From positions 48,918-112,917 of the forward strand of contig NZ_RFAR01000051.1 of NCBI RefSeq assembly GCF_003693445.1: DNA of 64,000 nucleotides, in the 5' to 3' direction. Source of the DNA: Aquitalea palustris (lineage in GTDB: Bacteria > Pseudomonadota > Gammaproteobacteria > Burkholderiales > Chromobacteriaceae). Shown here in pieces: positions 44,090-54,764 of this stretch (position 1 is its first letter; every line of letters begins with the position of its first letter). The translations under genes and the position numbers were made by a program. The notes beneath the pieces were generated by a model. The model was not told the DNA's origin. It saw nothing but the letters and a program-made list of their open reading frames with translations, and did no database searches.

Positions 44090-45067
44090 TCAAAAGCTGC
44101 CCTGATAAGGCAGGCGGTCTGCCGGCGGCTTGCCGGCGATGAAATCACGACAGGCCTGCAGCACGCTATCAGTCAGGTCGGCGCGCTGCGCGCTGACCGG
44201 CAGCACCGGCAGACTGCGCATCCAGGTCAGCTGGCGCTTGCACAACTGGCGGGTGGCGGCTATGCCGCGCTCGATGAATTCGGCTTCGCTACACTCGCCA
44301 TCCAGATATTCCCAGGCCTGGCGATAGCCGACGCAGCGCATCGAGGGCAGGTCGGGGGTGAGTGCCGGGTAGTCCTGGCGCAGACGGCGTACTTCGCCAA
44401 GAAAATCCTGCTGCAGCATCAAGTCGAAGCGCTGGGCAATGCGCTGGTGCAGCCAGCTGCGTTCTTCCGGCACCAGTGCCAGCGGCAAGCAGTTAAAGTC
44501 GGCCGCGGCTTCCTTGCCCCGGGCAATCAGGCTGGACATGGTCTGGCCGCTGAGCAGGCAGATTTCCAGTGCACGGTGAATGCGCTGCGCATCGTTGGGA
44601 TTGAGGCGGGCGGCGGTGTCCGGGTCCAGCATGGCCAGCCGGGCATGCATGGCTGGCCAGCCAATGCGGCTGGCTTCGGCATCCAGTTGGGCGCGCAGCG
44701 CGGCGTCGGCTTGCGGCAGATCGGACAAGCCTTCCAGCAAGGCCTTGTAATACAGCATGGTGCCGCCCACCAGTAGCGGCATATTGCCACGGCCACGGAT
44801 TTCGCTGATCAGCCGGTTGGCATCGGCATGAAACTGGGCGGCGGAATAAGTCTCCAGCGGGCTGATGATGTCGATCAGGTGGTGCGGGCAGGCGGCCATT
44901 TCCTCAGCGCTGGGTTTGGCGCTGCCGATGTCCATGCCGCGATACACCAGGGCCGAATCCACGCTGATGATTTCCACTGGGAAATGGCGGGCCAGCTCCA
45001 GCGCAAGGCCGGTCTTGCCGGAGGCGGTGGGGCCCATCAACAGGATGGCATCAGGTGTCTGTGACAT
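44090..45067 (-). CDS. miaA: tRNA dimethylallyltransferase
   Basis: 325-aa enzyme that adds a dimethylallyl group to A37 of UNN-reading tRNAs. P-loop [17 protein letters not shown], the Asp in [18 protein letters not shown], and [13 protein letters not shown] with [10 protein letters not shown] are conserved. In many proteobacteria miaA lies by mutL; here sbcB and tdk lie between them, all on one strand. Confidence 0.96.
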   Translation of the reverse strand: MSQTPDAILLMGPTASGKTGLALELARHFPVEIISVDSALVYRGMDIGSAKPSAEEMAACPHHLIDIISPLETYSAAQFHADANRLISEIRGRGNMPLLVGGTMLYYKALLEGLSDLPQADAALRAQLDAEASRIGWPAMHARLAMLDPDTAARLNPNDAQRIHRALEICLLSGQTMSSLIARGKEAAADFNCLPLALVPEERSWLHQRIAQRFDLMLQQDFLGEVRRLRQDYPALTPDLPSMRCVGYRQAWEYLDGECSEAEFIERGIAATRQLCKRQLTWMRSLPVLPVSAQRADLTDSVLQACRDFIAGKPPADRLPYQGSF

Positions 45068-45139
45068 GGCGTGGTCTTGAGTGCTGGCAGGGTCCGGGGC
45101 GGGATTGTCGCATAGGCAGGGTCGTCCTGGAACCGCTTT

Positions 45140-46567
45140 TTAGTTGCCCGGTGCCAGCAGGCTGGCGGCGTAGCTGTCCAGTTGCTGCAGGATGGCCTGC
45201 TGGGCTGGCGTCAGTTCGCGCTCGCGCACGGCTGCCATTTCCTGCTGGAACTGCGCCAGACTGCGGCCACCCAGCCCTTCATCCAGCTTGTGCCGGCACC
45301 ATTGCTGCCAGCGCTGGCTCTCCTCGCCCGACAGGCTGCCAGGGAAGTTGCGTGCCCGGTAGCGGAACAGCAGGTCGCCCAACTGGGCATCTTCAAAAAA
45401 GGCCATTTCGCTGGTGAGCTGGGCGGCAGATTTCAGCCGCAGCTTGTTCAGCACCTTGCGGTCGTTATTGCTGACAAAGCCGCCATACAGGTTTTCGTCC
45501 ACATCACGCGCCTCGCCGGCTTCGCGGCGGTAGACCTGGCGCCAGATGGGCGTGAGGTCGGGCAGGGTGGCGGCGCTGGCGGCATGGGTCTCGATCACTG
45601 CCATGTCCATGCCCCAGTGGCGGGCGCGATCCTCGCCCAGTACCTTGAGATTGGCCACGACAAAGGGCGACTTGTTGATGTGGATGGTCTTGAGCGGCAG
45701 CCGTGTCATGCCTTCCGGCAGATCTTCCGTGCGGGTATAGATGCGCTGGCGGATGCTGTCGGCGCTCATGCCGCGCAGCATGGCCGGATCAAATGCCAGG
45801 TCCCACACGATGACCTCATTGCCGTTGGTTGGGTGCTGGGCCAGCGGCCAGACCATGGCCATATTGCCGCGCTCCACACCATACATGCCGGACACATGCA
45901 GCAGCGGGCGCGGCTGGTGCAGGTTCAGCTGCGCCTTGACCGCGTCTTTCTTGCGCAGGGTGAGGTAGTAGTCGAACAGCTTGGGCTGCTTTTGCTTGAT
46001 CAGCCGCGCCAGCGCAATGGTGGCGCGCACATCGGACAGCGCGTCGTGCGCGGCTTCGTGTGCCAGACCGTTGGCGGCGGACAGGTGTTCCAGCTTGAAG
46101 CTGGGGCGGCCATCTTCGTGCTGAGGCCATTCAATACCTTCCGGGCGCAGGGCATAGGTGGCACGCACCAGGTCCAGAATGTCCCAGCGGCCACACTGGT
46201 TCTGCCATTCACGCGCATAGGGGTCGATCAGGTTGCGCCAGAACAGAAAGCGGCTGACCTCGTCATCAAAGCGCAGCGAGTTGTAACCCACGCCGATGGT
46301 GCCGGGGGCGGCCAGCTCGCGTTCGATCACCCCGGCGAATTCGTGCTCGGCCACGCCATGAGCCAGACAGTGCTGCGGGGTGATGCCAGTGAGCAGGCAG
46401 GCCTCCGGCGCGGGCAGGTAATCGGGGGCCGGCTGGCAGTACAGCATCACCGGTTCGCCGATTTCGTTCAGCTCGGCATCGGTACGTATCCCGGCAAACT
46501 GCGAAGGGCGATCCTGGCGCGGCACGGCGCCAAAGGTTTCATAGTCGTGCCAGAAAAAAGTATGCAT
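45140..46567 (-). CDS. sbcB: exodeoxyribonuclease I
   Basis: 475-aa 3'-5' single-strand DNase, same length as E. coli ExoI, used in mismatch repair and recombination. The DEDDh motifs appear as FFWHDYETFG (Asp, Glu), GYNSLRFDDEVSR and HDALSDVRATIALA. The ATG at 46567 is preferred to GTG 46579. It shares the strand with tdk and mutL, 81 bp downstream of tdk. Confidence 0.94.
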   Translation of the reverse strand: MHTFFWHDYETFGAVPRQDRPSQFAGIRTDAELNEIGEPVMLYCQPAPDYLPAPEACLLTGITPQHCLAHGVAEHEFAGVIERELAAPGTIGVGYNSLRFDDEVSRFLFWRNLIDPYAREWQNQCGRWDILDLVRATYALRPEGIEWPQHEDGRPSFKLEHLSAANGLAHEAAHDALSDVRATIALARLIKQKQPKLFDYYLTLRKKDAVKAQLNLHQPRPLLHVSGMYGVERGNMAMVWPLAQHPTNGNEVIVWDLAFDPAMLRGMSADSIRQRIYTRTEDLPEGMTRLPLKTIHINKSPFVVANLKVLGEDRARHWGMDMAVIETHAASAATLPDLTPIWRQVYRREAGEARDVDENLYGGFVSNNDRKVLNKLRLKSAAQLTSEMAFFEDAQLGDLLFRYRARNFPGSLSGEESQRWQQWCRHKLDEGLGGRSLAQFQQEMAAVRERELTPAQQAILQQLDSYAASLLAPGN

Positions 46568-46648
46568 GGAGGCTGTCACTTGGTGGGTGGCCGGGCCTTG
46601 AGTGTGGCAGCGATGTGCGCACGGGCCAAGGCGCGGCGGTGGGCGGCT

Positions 46649-47206
46649 TCAGTCTGCCTGATGAAAACAGCGGCCGCAGACGGCGCGATAGCGCGCTTCG
46701 CCGCCAATCTCCACTTGCGGGCCCTCTACCACCCGGCTGCCATCGGCAGCGATGCGGATATGCATGGTGGCCTTTTTGCCGCAGGTGCAGATGGTCTTGA
46801 TTTCTTCAATCTCCTCGGCCCGGGTCAGCAGCCAGGTGGAGCCGGGGAAGGGGTGGCCCTGAAAGTCCACCCGCAGGCCAAAGCAGATCACCGGGATATT
46901 GCGGGTATGCGCCAGCCGGTGCAGCTGGCATACCTGCTGCGGGCTGAGAAATTGCGCTTCGTCCAGCAGGATGCAACTGATGCCGGCCAGGTCTACGCTG
47001 AGGAAATCGGTATCACCGGCGAAGGTGTGAGCCTGGCGCTGGATGCCCAGCCGCGAGGAAATCATGCCCACACCAAAGCGGTCGTCGATGGCGGCGGTAT
47101 ATAGCGCCACCTGCTTGCCCATGCTCTCGTAATTATTGGCGATTTGCAGCAGCTGGGTGCTCTTGCCGCTGTTCATGGCGGCGTAGCGGAAAAACAGTTT
47201 GGCCAT
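46649..47206 (-). CDS. tdk: thymidine kinase
   Basis: 185-aa type II thymidine kinase of the salvage pathway. P-loop RYAAMNSGKSTQLLQ, catalytic Glu in ILLDEAQFLS, and the zinc Cys pairs CTCGKKA and CGRCF are present. ATG follows a weak ribosome binding site. It lies between mutL and sbcB. Confidence 0.95.
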   Translation of the reverse strand: MAKLFFRYAAMNSGKSTQLLQIANNYESMGKQVALYTAAIDDRFGVGMISSRLGIQRQAHTFAGDTDFLSVDLAGISCILLDEAQFLSPQQVCQLHRLAHTRNIPVICFGLRVDFQGHPFPGSTWLLTRAEEIEEIKTICTCGKKATMHIRIAADGSRVVEGPQVEIGGEARYRAVCGRCFHQAD

Positions 47207-47230
47207 ACGTCTGTTTCAGATAAAAGTGGT

Positions 47231-49156
47231 TCAGCGCCCGCGCATGAACAGATTGTCGAGGTCTTTCATACCCAGCCGTGACCAGGTGGGGCGGCCGTGA
47301 TTGCACTGGTTGGAGCGTTCGGTGTTTTCCATGTCACGCAGCAGGGCGTTCATTTCGGTCAGCGTCAGCTGGCGGTTGGCACGTACCGCGCCGTGGCAGG
47401 CCATGGTAGCCAGCAGTTCGTTGCGGCGTTCGGTCAGCACCTGGCTGAGGCCGAATTCACGCACGTCTTTCAGCACGGCGCGGGCCAGATCCACCGGATT
47501 GCCATCCTGCAGCCATACCGGCACACCGCGCACGGCAATCTGGGTGGGGGAGAGCGGAGCCAGCTCCACGCCCAGCTGTTTCATCTGCTCGCCATGCTCG
47601 TGCACCGTGGCCACCTCCATGCGGTCGGCGGCAAAGGATACCGGCAGCAGCAAGGGTTGCATGGGGATGGTGTCGGCTTCCAGCGCGGTTTTCAGCCGTT
47701 CGTAGACAATGCGCTCGTGCGCGGCATGCATGTCGACCACGATCAGCCCGTCTTCGCACTGGCTCAGGATATAGACCCCGTGCAACTGGGCCAGGGCAAA
47801 GCCCAGCGGTGGAATGCCCTCGCTAGCCTGTGGCAATGCCTGCAGCTGGGCCGGCGACAGCATGGCTGGCAGCTGGTCGAGCACCGGCGTATTGGCGGGC
47901 AGTGCATGGCGGCTTTCTTCTTCGCGCAGGCCGGAGAACATCTTGTCGTAAGTGCCGATGGCCTCGCGCGCCACATGCAGCGGGATGCTCTGCTGCTGAT
48001 AGCTGAAGGGGCGCACCGGCGTATGGCCGCTGGCACTGCTGCCGGACGTTGCGGTCGACAGCGGGGCGCGTGGCGGAAACAGGGCGGCTTGCGGCGCGGC
48101 GGCGTTGCTGCTGGTTGGCGCGTTCTGATTGATCTCACCCTGGGCCGGCACCGGGGCGCTGCTGCCGGCGGTAGTGGCGGCGAGTGCCTTGTTGATGCTG
48201 TGGAACAGAAACTGGTGGATGGCCTGGCTTTCGCGAAAGCGCACCTCGATCTTGGTGGGGTGCACATTCACATCCACCCCGGCCGGGTCCATCGACAGGA
48301 ATAGTGCATACACCGGGTGGCGGTCGTGATGCAGCACATCGCGATAGGCCTGGCGCAGCGCGTGCTGGGCGGTTTTATCACGCACGAAGCGGCCATTGAC
48401 ATAGAAATACTGGGCGTCGCGACTGGCCTTGGAATAGGTGGGCGAGCCAATAAAGCCGCTCAGCGTCATGCTGCCGGCGGAGGTTTCCACCGCAATGGCT
48501 TCGCTGATGAAATCCTTGCCCAGCAAGGCAGCAACGCGGTCGGCCAGGTCTTGCGCCGGCAAGCGCCAGATCACCTTGCCATTGTGGCGTAGTAAAAATT
48601 CGACCTGCGGGTGCGCCAGGGCAATGCGTTCGAAAGTGGCTTCGCAGTGGGCGTATTCAGTGTTTTCGCTCTTGAGGAATTTGCGCCGCGCCGGGGTGTT
48701 GAAGTACAGGTCCACCACTTCGACGCTGGTGCCCGTCGCATGGGCTGCCGGCTCCACTGGGTGCAGCTGGCCATCGATGGCGATGATCTGGTAGGCGTGG
48801 CTGCTGTCGGCCGGGCGGCTGGTCAGGGTCAGCCGCGATACCGAGGCCACGCTGGCCAGCCCCTCGCCACGAAAGCCCAGGGTGCCCACCTGTTCCAGGT
48901 CGTCCAGTGAAGCGATCTTGCTGGTGGCGTGGCGGTCCAGTGCCAGCGGCAGATCATCTGCAGTAATGCCGCTGCCGTTGTCGGTGACGCGAATCAGCTT
49001 GATGCCGCCCTGCGCCAGATCGACGGTGATCTTGCTGGCACCGGAGTCCAGGCTGTTTTCCAGCATTTCCTTGAGGGCGGAGGCGGGGCGTTCCACCACT
49101 TCGCCAGCAGCGATCTGGTTGACGAGGTGATCTGGGAGCTTGTGAATGCGTTTCAT
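47231..49156 (-). CDS. mutL: DNA mismatch repair protein MutL with endonuclease motif
   Basis: 641 aa. The N-terminal GHKL ATPase has MLENSLDSGASKI, RVTDNGSGI and TLGFRGEGLASVASV. A Pro/Ala/Ser-rich linker spans about 335-430. The C-terminal domain has DMHAAHERIVYE (about residues 470-481), matching the metal-binding DxHA(x)2E(x)4E of MutL proteins that nick DNA, and CNHGRPT near the end. This is the form found in MutH-less bacteria. Confidence 0.95.
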   Translation of the reverse strand: MKRIHKLPDHLVNQIAAGEVVERPASALKEMLENSLDSGASKITVDLAQGGIKLIRVTDNGSGITADDLPLALDRHATSKIASLDDLEQVGTLGFRGEGLASVASVSRLTLTSRPADSSHAYQIIAIDGQLHPVEPAAHATGTSVEVVDLYFNTPARRKFLKSENTEYAHCEATFERIALAHPQVEFLLRHNGKVIWRLPAQDLADRVAALLGKDFISEAIAVETSAGSMTLSGFIGSPTYSKASRDAQYFYVNGRFVRDKTAQHALRQAYRDVLHHDRHPVYALFLSMDPAGVDVNVHPTKIEVRFRESQAIHQFLFHSINKALAATTAGSSAPVPAQGEINQNAPTSSNAAAPQAALFPPRAPLSTATSGSSASGHTPVRPFSYQQQSIPLHVAREAIGTYDKMFSGLREEESRHALPANTPVLDQLPAMLSPAQLQALPQASEGIPPLGFALAQLHGVYILSQCEDGLIVVDMHAAHERIVYERLKTALEADTIPMQPLLLPVSFAADRMEVATVHEHGEQMKQLGVELAPLSPTQIAVRGVPVWLQDGNPVDLARAVLKDVREFGLSQVLTERRNELLATMACHGAVRANRQLTLTEMNALLRDMENTERSNQCNHGRPTWSRLGMKDLDNLFMRGR

Positions 49157-49239
49157 ATGCAGGCCATGATAGTGCCGGACTGGCTGAAAGGGTAGGGCAA
49201 TGGCCCCGGCATGGGGCCGGGGCGTTCAGCTGATCTCGA

Positions 49240-49884
49240 TCAGCCGCGACGTGCAGCGCGCTTGTGGCGCCATACTTCGATGATGGCCGGCAGGAAGGAG
49301 ACGAAGATGATGCCGAAAATCAGGTATTCCAGATTCTTGCGAATGAAGGGCAGATTGCCGAAAAAATAACCGGCATAGCAGAAGCCAGCCACCCACAGTA
49401 CGGCCCCGGTCACGTTGTACACGGTGAACTGGCGATAACCCATGCTGCCAATGCCGGCCACAAAGGGCGCAAAGGTGCGGATGATGGGCACGAAGCGGGT
49501 AAAGATGATGGTCTTGCCGCCGTGCCTGTCGTAGAAAGCATGGGTCTTGGCCAGGTATTCCGGCTTGATCAGCCGGGGAAAGCGTTGCAGCAGACGCGCG
49601 CCCAGATGCCGGCCGATGGCGTAGTTGACGCTATTGCCCAGAATGGCGGCCAGTGTCAGCAACAGGACCAGCAGGTGGGCATCCATCTTGCCCATGGCCG
49701 CCAGTGCGCCGGCAACGAACAGCAGCGAATCGCCCGGCAGGAAGGGCGTGACCACCAGCCCGGTCTCACAAAAGATGATGAGAAACAGGATGGCGTAGAT
49801 CCATACCCCGTACTGAGCGACCAGCTGGGTCAGGTGGACATCGATGTGCAGGATGAAGTCGAGCAGGAAAGTGATGGCTTCCAT
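49240..49884 (-). CDS. DedA-family membrane protein
   Basis: 214-aa inner-membrane protein of the DedA/SNARE-associated family, thought to flip lipid carriers or phospholipids. [33 protein letters not shown] and [19 protein letters not shown] are the signature segments, with the key Glu/Asp and two Arg. It ends KRAARRG. Lies between mutL and secF with a terminator on the secF side. Confidence 0.92.
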   Translation of the reverse strand: MEAITFLLDFILHIDVHLTQLVAQYGVWIYAILFLIIFCETGLVVTPFLPGDSLLFVAGALAAMGKMDAHLLVLLLTLAAILGNSVNYAIGRHLGARLLQRFPRLIKPEYLAKTHAFYDRHGGKTIIFTRFVPIIRTFAPFVAGIGSMGYRQFTVYNVTGAVLWVAGFCYAGYFFGNLPFIRKNLEYLIFGIIFVSFLPAIIEVWRHKRAARRG

Positions 49885-49915
49885 GAGTCACCGTGGTGGT
49901 TGGCTGTAAGCGGAT

Positions 49916-49940
49916 AAAAAACCGGCCGGACAAGCCGGCC
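49916..49940 (-). terminator. terminator after secF
   Basis: On the minus strand GGCCGG / CCGGCC with a CTTGT loop, two G and then six T. Confidence 0.65.
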
Positions 49941-49970
49941 AGTGTGCGTTGCTACAGGGCGTGCTCTGGC

Positions 49971-50906
49971 TCAGACCACGGCTTCCTCTTTCGGTTTGAC
50001 CGGCTTGACCATGTGCTCGCGGCTGACACCCAGCCACAGCGCGATCGGGCTGGCAACCAGTACCGAAGAGTAAATGCCGAAGATGATGCCGATGGTCAGC
50101 GCCATGGCAAAACCATGCAGTGCCGGGCCGCCGAATACCAGCATCGACACCACCATCATCTCGGTGGAGAAGTGGGTGATGATGGTACGGCTCATGGTGG
50201 CGGTAATGGCGTTGTCGATGATGCTGGCGGTGGTCTTGCCACGCAGGCCCGGCTTGCGGAAGTTCTCGCGGATACGGTCGAACACCACTACCGATTCATT
50301 CACCGAATAGCCCAGCACCGCCAGTACGCCGGCCAGTACGGTCAGTGAGAATTCCCAGCGGAAGAAGGCAAAGCAGCCCAGGATGATCACCACGTCGTGC
50401 ATGTTGGCGATAATGGCCGACACGGCGAAGCGCCATTCGAAGCGGATGGCCAGGTAGGCCATGATGCCCAGACACACCAGGATGGCGGCAGTCAGGCCAT
50501 GGGTCACCAGCTCCTCACCCACGCTGGGGCCGACAAAATCGACCTTGCGCAGTTGCACGGTGCTGTCCTTGGCCTTGAGCAGGCTCATCACCTTGTCCGA
50601 TAGCTGGGCCGAGGTTGTACCCGGCTTGTTCGGCAGGCGAATCATCACATCACTGCTGCTGCCCAGGCTTTGCACGGTGGCTTCGCCCAGCTTCAGGCTG
50701 TCGACCGAATCGCGGATCAGGTTCAGGTCGGCCGACTGTTGGTATTGCACTTCCAATACCGTACCGCCGGTGAATTCGACACTGTAGTTAAGACCGCGCG
50801 TGGCCAGGAAGAACACGGCAAGAATGAAGGTGACCAGCGAAATTGCCGTGGTCAGCCTGCCGTAGCTCATGAACGGGATGTCCCGTTTGATGCGGAAAAG
50901 CTCCAT
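49971..50906 (-). CDS. secF: protein translocase subunit SecF
   Basis: 311 aa with six TM segments and a large first periplasmic loop (about 35-130). RGLNYSVEFTGGTVLEVQYQ, RFEWRFAVSAIIANMHDVVI and VLGYSVNESVVVFDRIREN are typical. It works with SecD and YajC to use the proton motive force in late export steps. Starts 14 bp after the secD stop. Confidence 0.97.
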   Translation of the reverse strand: MELFRIKRDIPFMSYGRLTTAISLVTFILAVFFLATRGLNYSVEFTGGTVLEVQYQQSADLNLIRDSVDSLKLGEATVQSLGSSSDVMIRLPNKPGTTSAQLSDKVMSLLKAKDSTVQLRKVDFVGPSVGEELVTHGLTAAILVCLGIMAYLAIRFEWRFAVSAIIANMHDVVIILGCFAFFRWEFSLTVLAGVLAVLGYSVNESVVVFDRIRENFRKPGLRGKTTASIIDNAITATMSRTIITHFSTEMMVVSMLVFGGPALHGFAMALTIGIIFGIYSSVLVASPIALWLGVSREHMVKPVKPKEEAVV

Positions 50907-50920
50907 GATCTGTCCTGTCC

Positions 50921-52762
50921 TTATTTCTCAGGTTTCCACACCTGGCCAATGGCCAGCGAGGTCAGTTTGCGACGGCGACCGTACCACAGGTTCACCAGGC
51001 CGCGCGAAACCAGCACTGCCGAGAACATCGAGGTCAGAATGCCGATGCAGTGCACCACGGCAAAGCCGCGTACCGGGCCGGTGCCGAAAATCAGCAAGGC
51101 CAGGCCGGCGATCAGGGTGGTGACGTTGGAGTCCAGAATCGTGGCCCAGGCGTGGCCGTAACCGGCCTGGATGGCCGAGTGCGGCGGTACGCCATTGCGC
51201 AGTTCTTCGCGGATGCGCTCGTTGATCAGCACGTTGGCGTCAATCGCCATACCCAGTGCCAGCGCGATGGCGGCAATGCCGGGCAAGGTCAGCGTGGCCT
51301 GCAGAATGGACAGGATGGCCAGCAGCAGGAATACGTTGACAGCCAGCGAGATGGCCGAGAACACACCGAACACGCCGTAGTAGATCACCATGAACACCGC
51401 GATGGCAGCAAAGCCCCACAGGGTGGAGTGGAAGCCCTTCTCGATGTTTTCCTTGCCCAGACTCGGGCCGACGGTGCGTTCTTCGATGATGTTCATCGGT
51501 GCGGCCAGCGAGCCGGCACGCAGCAGCAGGGCGGTGTCATTGGCTTCTGCCGGGTTCATGCTGCCGGAGATTTGCACGCGGCCACCACCGATTTCCGAGC
51601 GGATAACCGGAGCAGTCACCACTTCGGCACGGCCTTTTTCCACCAGGATCATCGCCATGCGCTTGCCGATGTTTTCCGCAGTCACCTGACGGAAGATGGA
51701 AGCGCCGGTGGAGTCCAGGTTGATGTGTACTGCCGGAGCGCCGTTTTCATCAAAGCCGGCTTGCGCGTTGTTGATGTTGTCGCCGGTCAGCTCGACATCT
51801 TTCTTCACCAGAATCTTGCTGTCGCCATGCGAGGTGGCTTCGTCCAGCAGGTCGTAGCCAGCCGGAATATTGCCAGCCAGTGCGTCGCTGACCTTGCCTT
51901 GGTCATCTTCCACCATGCGTACTTCCAGCGTGGCAGTACGGCCGATGATGTCCTTGGCACGGGCGGTATCCTGGATGCCAGGCAGTTCCACCACGATGCG
52001 GTTGGGGCCGGCCTGCTGGATGATGGGTTCGGAAGTGCCCAGTTCATTCACCCGGTTGTGCAGGGTGGAGATGTTCTGTTTGACGGCATCACCCTGAATC
52101 TTGGTGACTTCTTCGGGTTTTAGCGTGGCGGTCAGCTTGTAGGCGGCATCATCGCTGCTCACTACCAGGGTAGGCAGGGTGCGGCTGACCACATTTTGCG
52201 CGGCCTTCAGGGTGTCGGCATCACGCAGCTGCACTTCCAGCACATTACCGTTGCGCTTGATGCTGCCGTAGCGCACTTGCTTGTTCTTCAGCTCGCGGCG
52301 GATATCGCCGGCGTAGCGTTCCATGGTCTTGTCGATGGCAGCCTGCATGTCCACCTGCAGCAGGAAGTGCACGCCACCGCGCAAATCCAGACCCAGGAAC
52401 ATGGGGTAGGCTTTCAGGTCGGCCAGCCACTGCGGCGAGGCCGGCAGCAGGTTGAGCGCGATGATGTAGCTGTCGCCCAAGGCGTGCTGGATGGCATCGC
52501 GTGCCTTGATCTGGGTATCGGCATCCTTGAAGCGGATCTTCAGGCTGCTGCCGTCCAGGTACAGACCGTCCGGGCTGATGTTCTGGGCTTTCAGTGCCTC
52601 TTCCACGCGGCCCATCAGGGCAGTGTCCACGGTGATGGACTGGCGGGTGCTGGAGACCTGTACCGCAGGAGTCTCGCCGTAGAAGTTGGGTAGCGTGTAG
52701 ATCGTGGCAATGATCAGGGCTACCGCAATGACGAGGTATTTCCAGAGAGGATAGCGGTTCAT
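50921..52762 (-). CDS. secD: protein translocase subunit SecD
   Basis: 613 aa, close to E. coli SecD in length. One N-terminal TM, a big periplasmic part with FLGLDLRGGVHFLLQVDM, then five TM segments with GMAIDANVLINERIREELRN. Order yajC-secD-secF is the classic one. Start ATG 52762. Confidence 0.97.
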   Translation of the reverse strand: MNRYPLWKYLVIAVALIIATIYTLPNFYGETPAVQVSSTRQSITVDTALMGRVEEALKAQNISPDGLYLDGSSLKIRFKDADTQIKARDAIQHALGDSYIIALNLLPASPQWLADLKAYPMFLGLDLRGGVHFLLQVDMQAAIDKTMERYAGDIRRELKNKQVRYGSIKRNGNVLEVQLRDADTLKAAQNVVSRTLPTLVVSSDDAAYKLTATLKPEEVTKIQGDAVKQNISTLHNRVNELGTSEPIIQQAGPNRIVVELPGIQDTARAKDIIGRTATLEVRMVEDDQGKVSDALAGNIPAGYDLLDEATSHGDSKILVKKDVELTGDNINNAQAGFDENGAPAVHINLDSTGASIFRQVTAENIGKRMAMILVEKGRAEVVTAPVIRSEIGGGRVQISGSMNPAEANDTALLLRAGSLAAPMNIIEERTVGPSLGKENIEKGFHSTLWGFAAIAVFMVIYYGVFGVFSAISLAVNVFLLLAILSILQATLTLPGIAAIALALGMAIDANVLINERIREELRNGVPPHSAIQAGYGHAWATILDSNVTTLIAGLALLIFGTGPVRGFAVVHCIGILTSMFSAVLVSRGLVNLWYGRRRKLTSLAIGQVWKPEK

Positions 52763-52829
52763 GAGTGATATCGGAGGTAGGAAACGAAACTGACCGCCCG
52801 GCTTGCGGGCCGGGCGGCCGTCCTGGGGA

Positions 52830-53153
52830 TTACAGGGACTTCAGCGTGCCCTTTTCCACCTTGCCGGTAACGGCCGGGCGCTGCACATTGATTTCCACGC
52901 CATTGGCGATTTCTACAGTCAGGAACTGCTCACCGGTCTTGACGACGCGGCCCAGAATGCCACCCTGGGTAACAACTTCATCGCCCTTCTGGATTTCCGA
53001 CAGCATCTTCTGATGCTCTTTCATTTTCTTCTGCTGCGGACGAACCATCAGGAACCAGAACAGTACGAAAATGACGATCATCGGCAGGAAAGACATGATG
53101 TCAAAACCGCCCGGTGCGGCGCCAGCGGCGAAAGCCTTGTCAATAAAGGGCAT
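52830..53153 (-). CDS. yajC: preprotein translocase subunit YajC
   Basis: 107-aa single-TM protein. FLPMIVIFVLFWFLMVRPQQ then KKMKEHQKMLSEIQKGDEVV is diagnostic. It forms a subcomplex with SecDF; the genes follow in that order, tgt upstream. Confidence 0.95.
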   Translation of the reverse strand: MPFIDKAFAAGAAPGGFDIMSFLPMIVIFVLFWFLMVRPQQKKMKEHQKMLSEIQKGDEVVTQGGILGRVVKTGEQFLTVEIANGVEINVQRPAVTGKVEKGTLKSL

Positions 53154-53283
53154 GGATTTGCTCCCTTGTTATAGTGTTGATGGTGAAACAAACGGGCCAT
53201 TGTAGCCACGCTGCGTGTCTTTTCCAACCTTCCGGCCTGAACGCAGGCTCAGACCGGTCGGTGAAGGGGCAGGTTCCCGCGCT

Positions 53284-54411
<1,128 letters not shown>

Positions 54412-54477
54412 TTATGCAAAATCAGCGGGCTAGTATACAGGAAGCAGGCGGCTACGGTGTTTTTGCTAAAAATGGCC

Positions 54478-54506
54478 TTGCTTTTTTTGGGGGGCGTCGC
54501 TAATAT
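54478..54506 (+). promoter_or_regulatory. promoter of tRNA-Val (and the thrS leader)
   Basis: TTGCTT (54478-54483), 17-bp spacer, TAATAT (54501-54506), 15 bp before the tRNA. No other promoter is obvious before the thrS attenuator, so it may also drive thrS. Confidence 0.6.
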
Positions 54507-54521
54507 TGCCAACTCGACGAC

Positions 54522-54598
54522 AGGCACGTAGCTCAGCTGGTTAGAGCACCACCTTGACATGGTGGGGGTCGTTGGTTCGAGTCCAATCGTGCCTACCA
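54522..54598 (+). tRNA. tRNA-Val (GAC)
   Basis: 77 nt with encoded CCA. Acceptor stem AGGCACG / CGTGCCT; anticodon arm CCACC-TTGACAT-GGTGG gives anticodon GAC; T arm contains GGTTCGAGTCC. The thrS leader begins at once after the CCA end, so processing of the tRNA 3' end would set the leader's 5' end. Confidence 0.95.
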
Positions 54599-54622
54599 AC
54601 ACTTAGCATGGAGTTATCCCAG

Positions 54623-54670
54623 GTGAAACACTGGCGAACTACCACAACCCGATATTCTCACGCTAGCTGA
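54623..54670 (+). CDS. thrS leader peptide (15 aa, four Thr codons)
   Basis: GTG 54623 with GGAG (54610-54613) nine bases before it. The peptide MKHWRTTTTRYSHAS has four consecutive Thr codons (ACT ACC ACA ACC, 54638-54649), each different. It ends at TGA 54668-54670. An in-frame ATG at 54608 has no ribosome binding site. The design mirrors leader peptides such as ThrL or PheM. A ribosome short of charged tRNA-Thr would stop within this run. Confidence 0.82.
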   Translation: MKHWRTTTTRYSHAS

Positions 54671-54726
54671 GCCCTGCGGGTTGTACCATGCAAAAAAAGA
54701 GCGGCTCAGGCCGCTCTTTTTTTTTT
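54644..54726 (+). promoter_or_regulatory. thrS transcription attenuator
   Basis: Three competing pairings are visible. Pause hairpin: ACAACCCG 54644-54651 / CGGGTTGT 54677-54684, whose 5' arm is the last Thr codons. Antiterminator: CTGAGCC 54667-54673 / GGCTCAG 54703-54709. Terminator: GAGCGGC 54699-54705 / GCCGCTC 54710-54716 with ten T. The antiterminator overlaps the terminator's 5' arm and loop, and includes the leader stop codon. A stall at Thr codons frees it; normal termination hides it. Confidence 0.8.
54692..54726 (+). terminator. terminator just before thrS (attenuator terminator)
   Basis: AAAAAAAGAGCGGC / GCCGCTCTTTTTTT with a TCAG loop. It ends only 38 bp before the thrS ATG, too close for an obvious separate promoter after it. 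Confidence 0.93.
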
Positions 54727-54764
54727 ACCCTTCGCAATGATATTTCGCCCTGTTTGGAGTTGAC

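Noticed and set aside
52795..52818. GC-rich inverted repeat between secD and yajC as a terminator
   Set aside because: No T run on the minus strand, and secD is expected to be cotranscribed with yajC.
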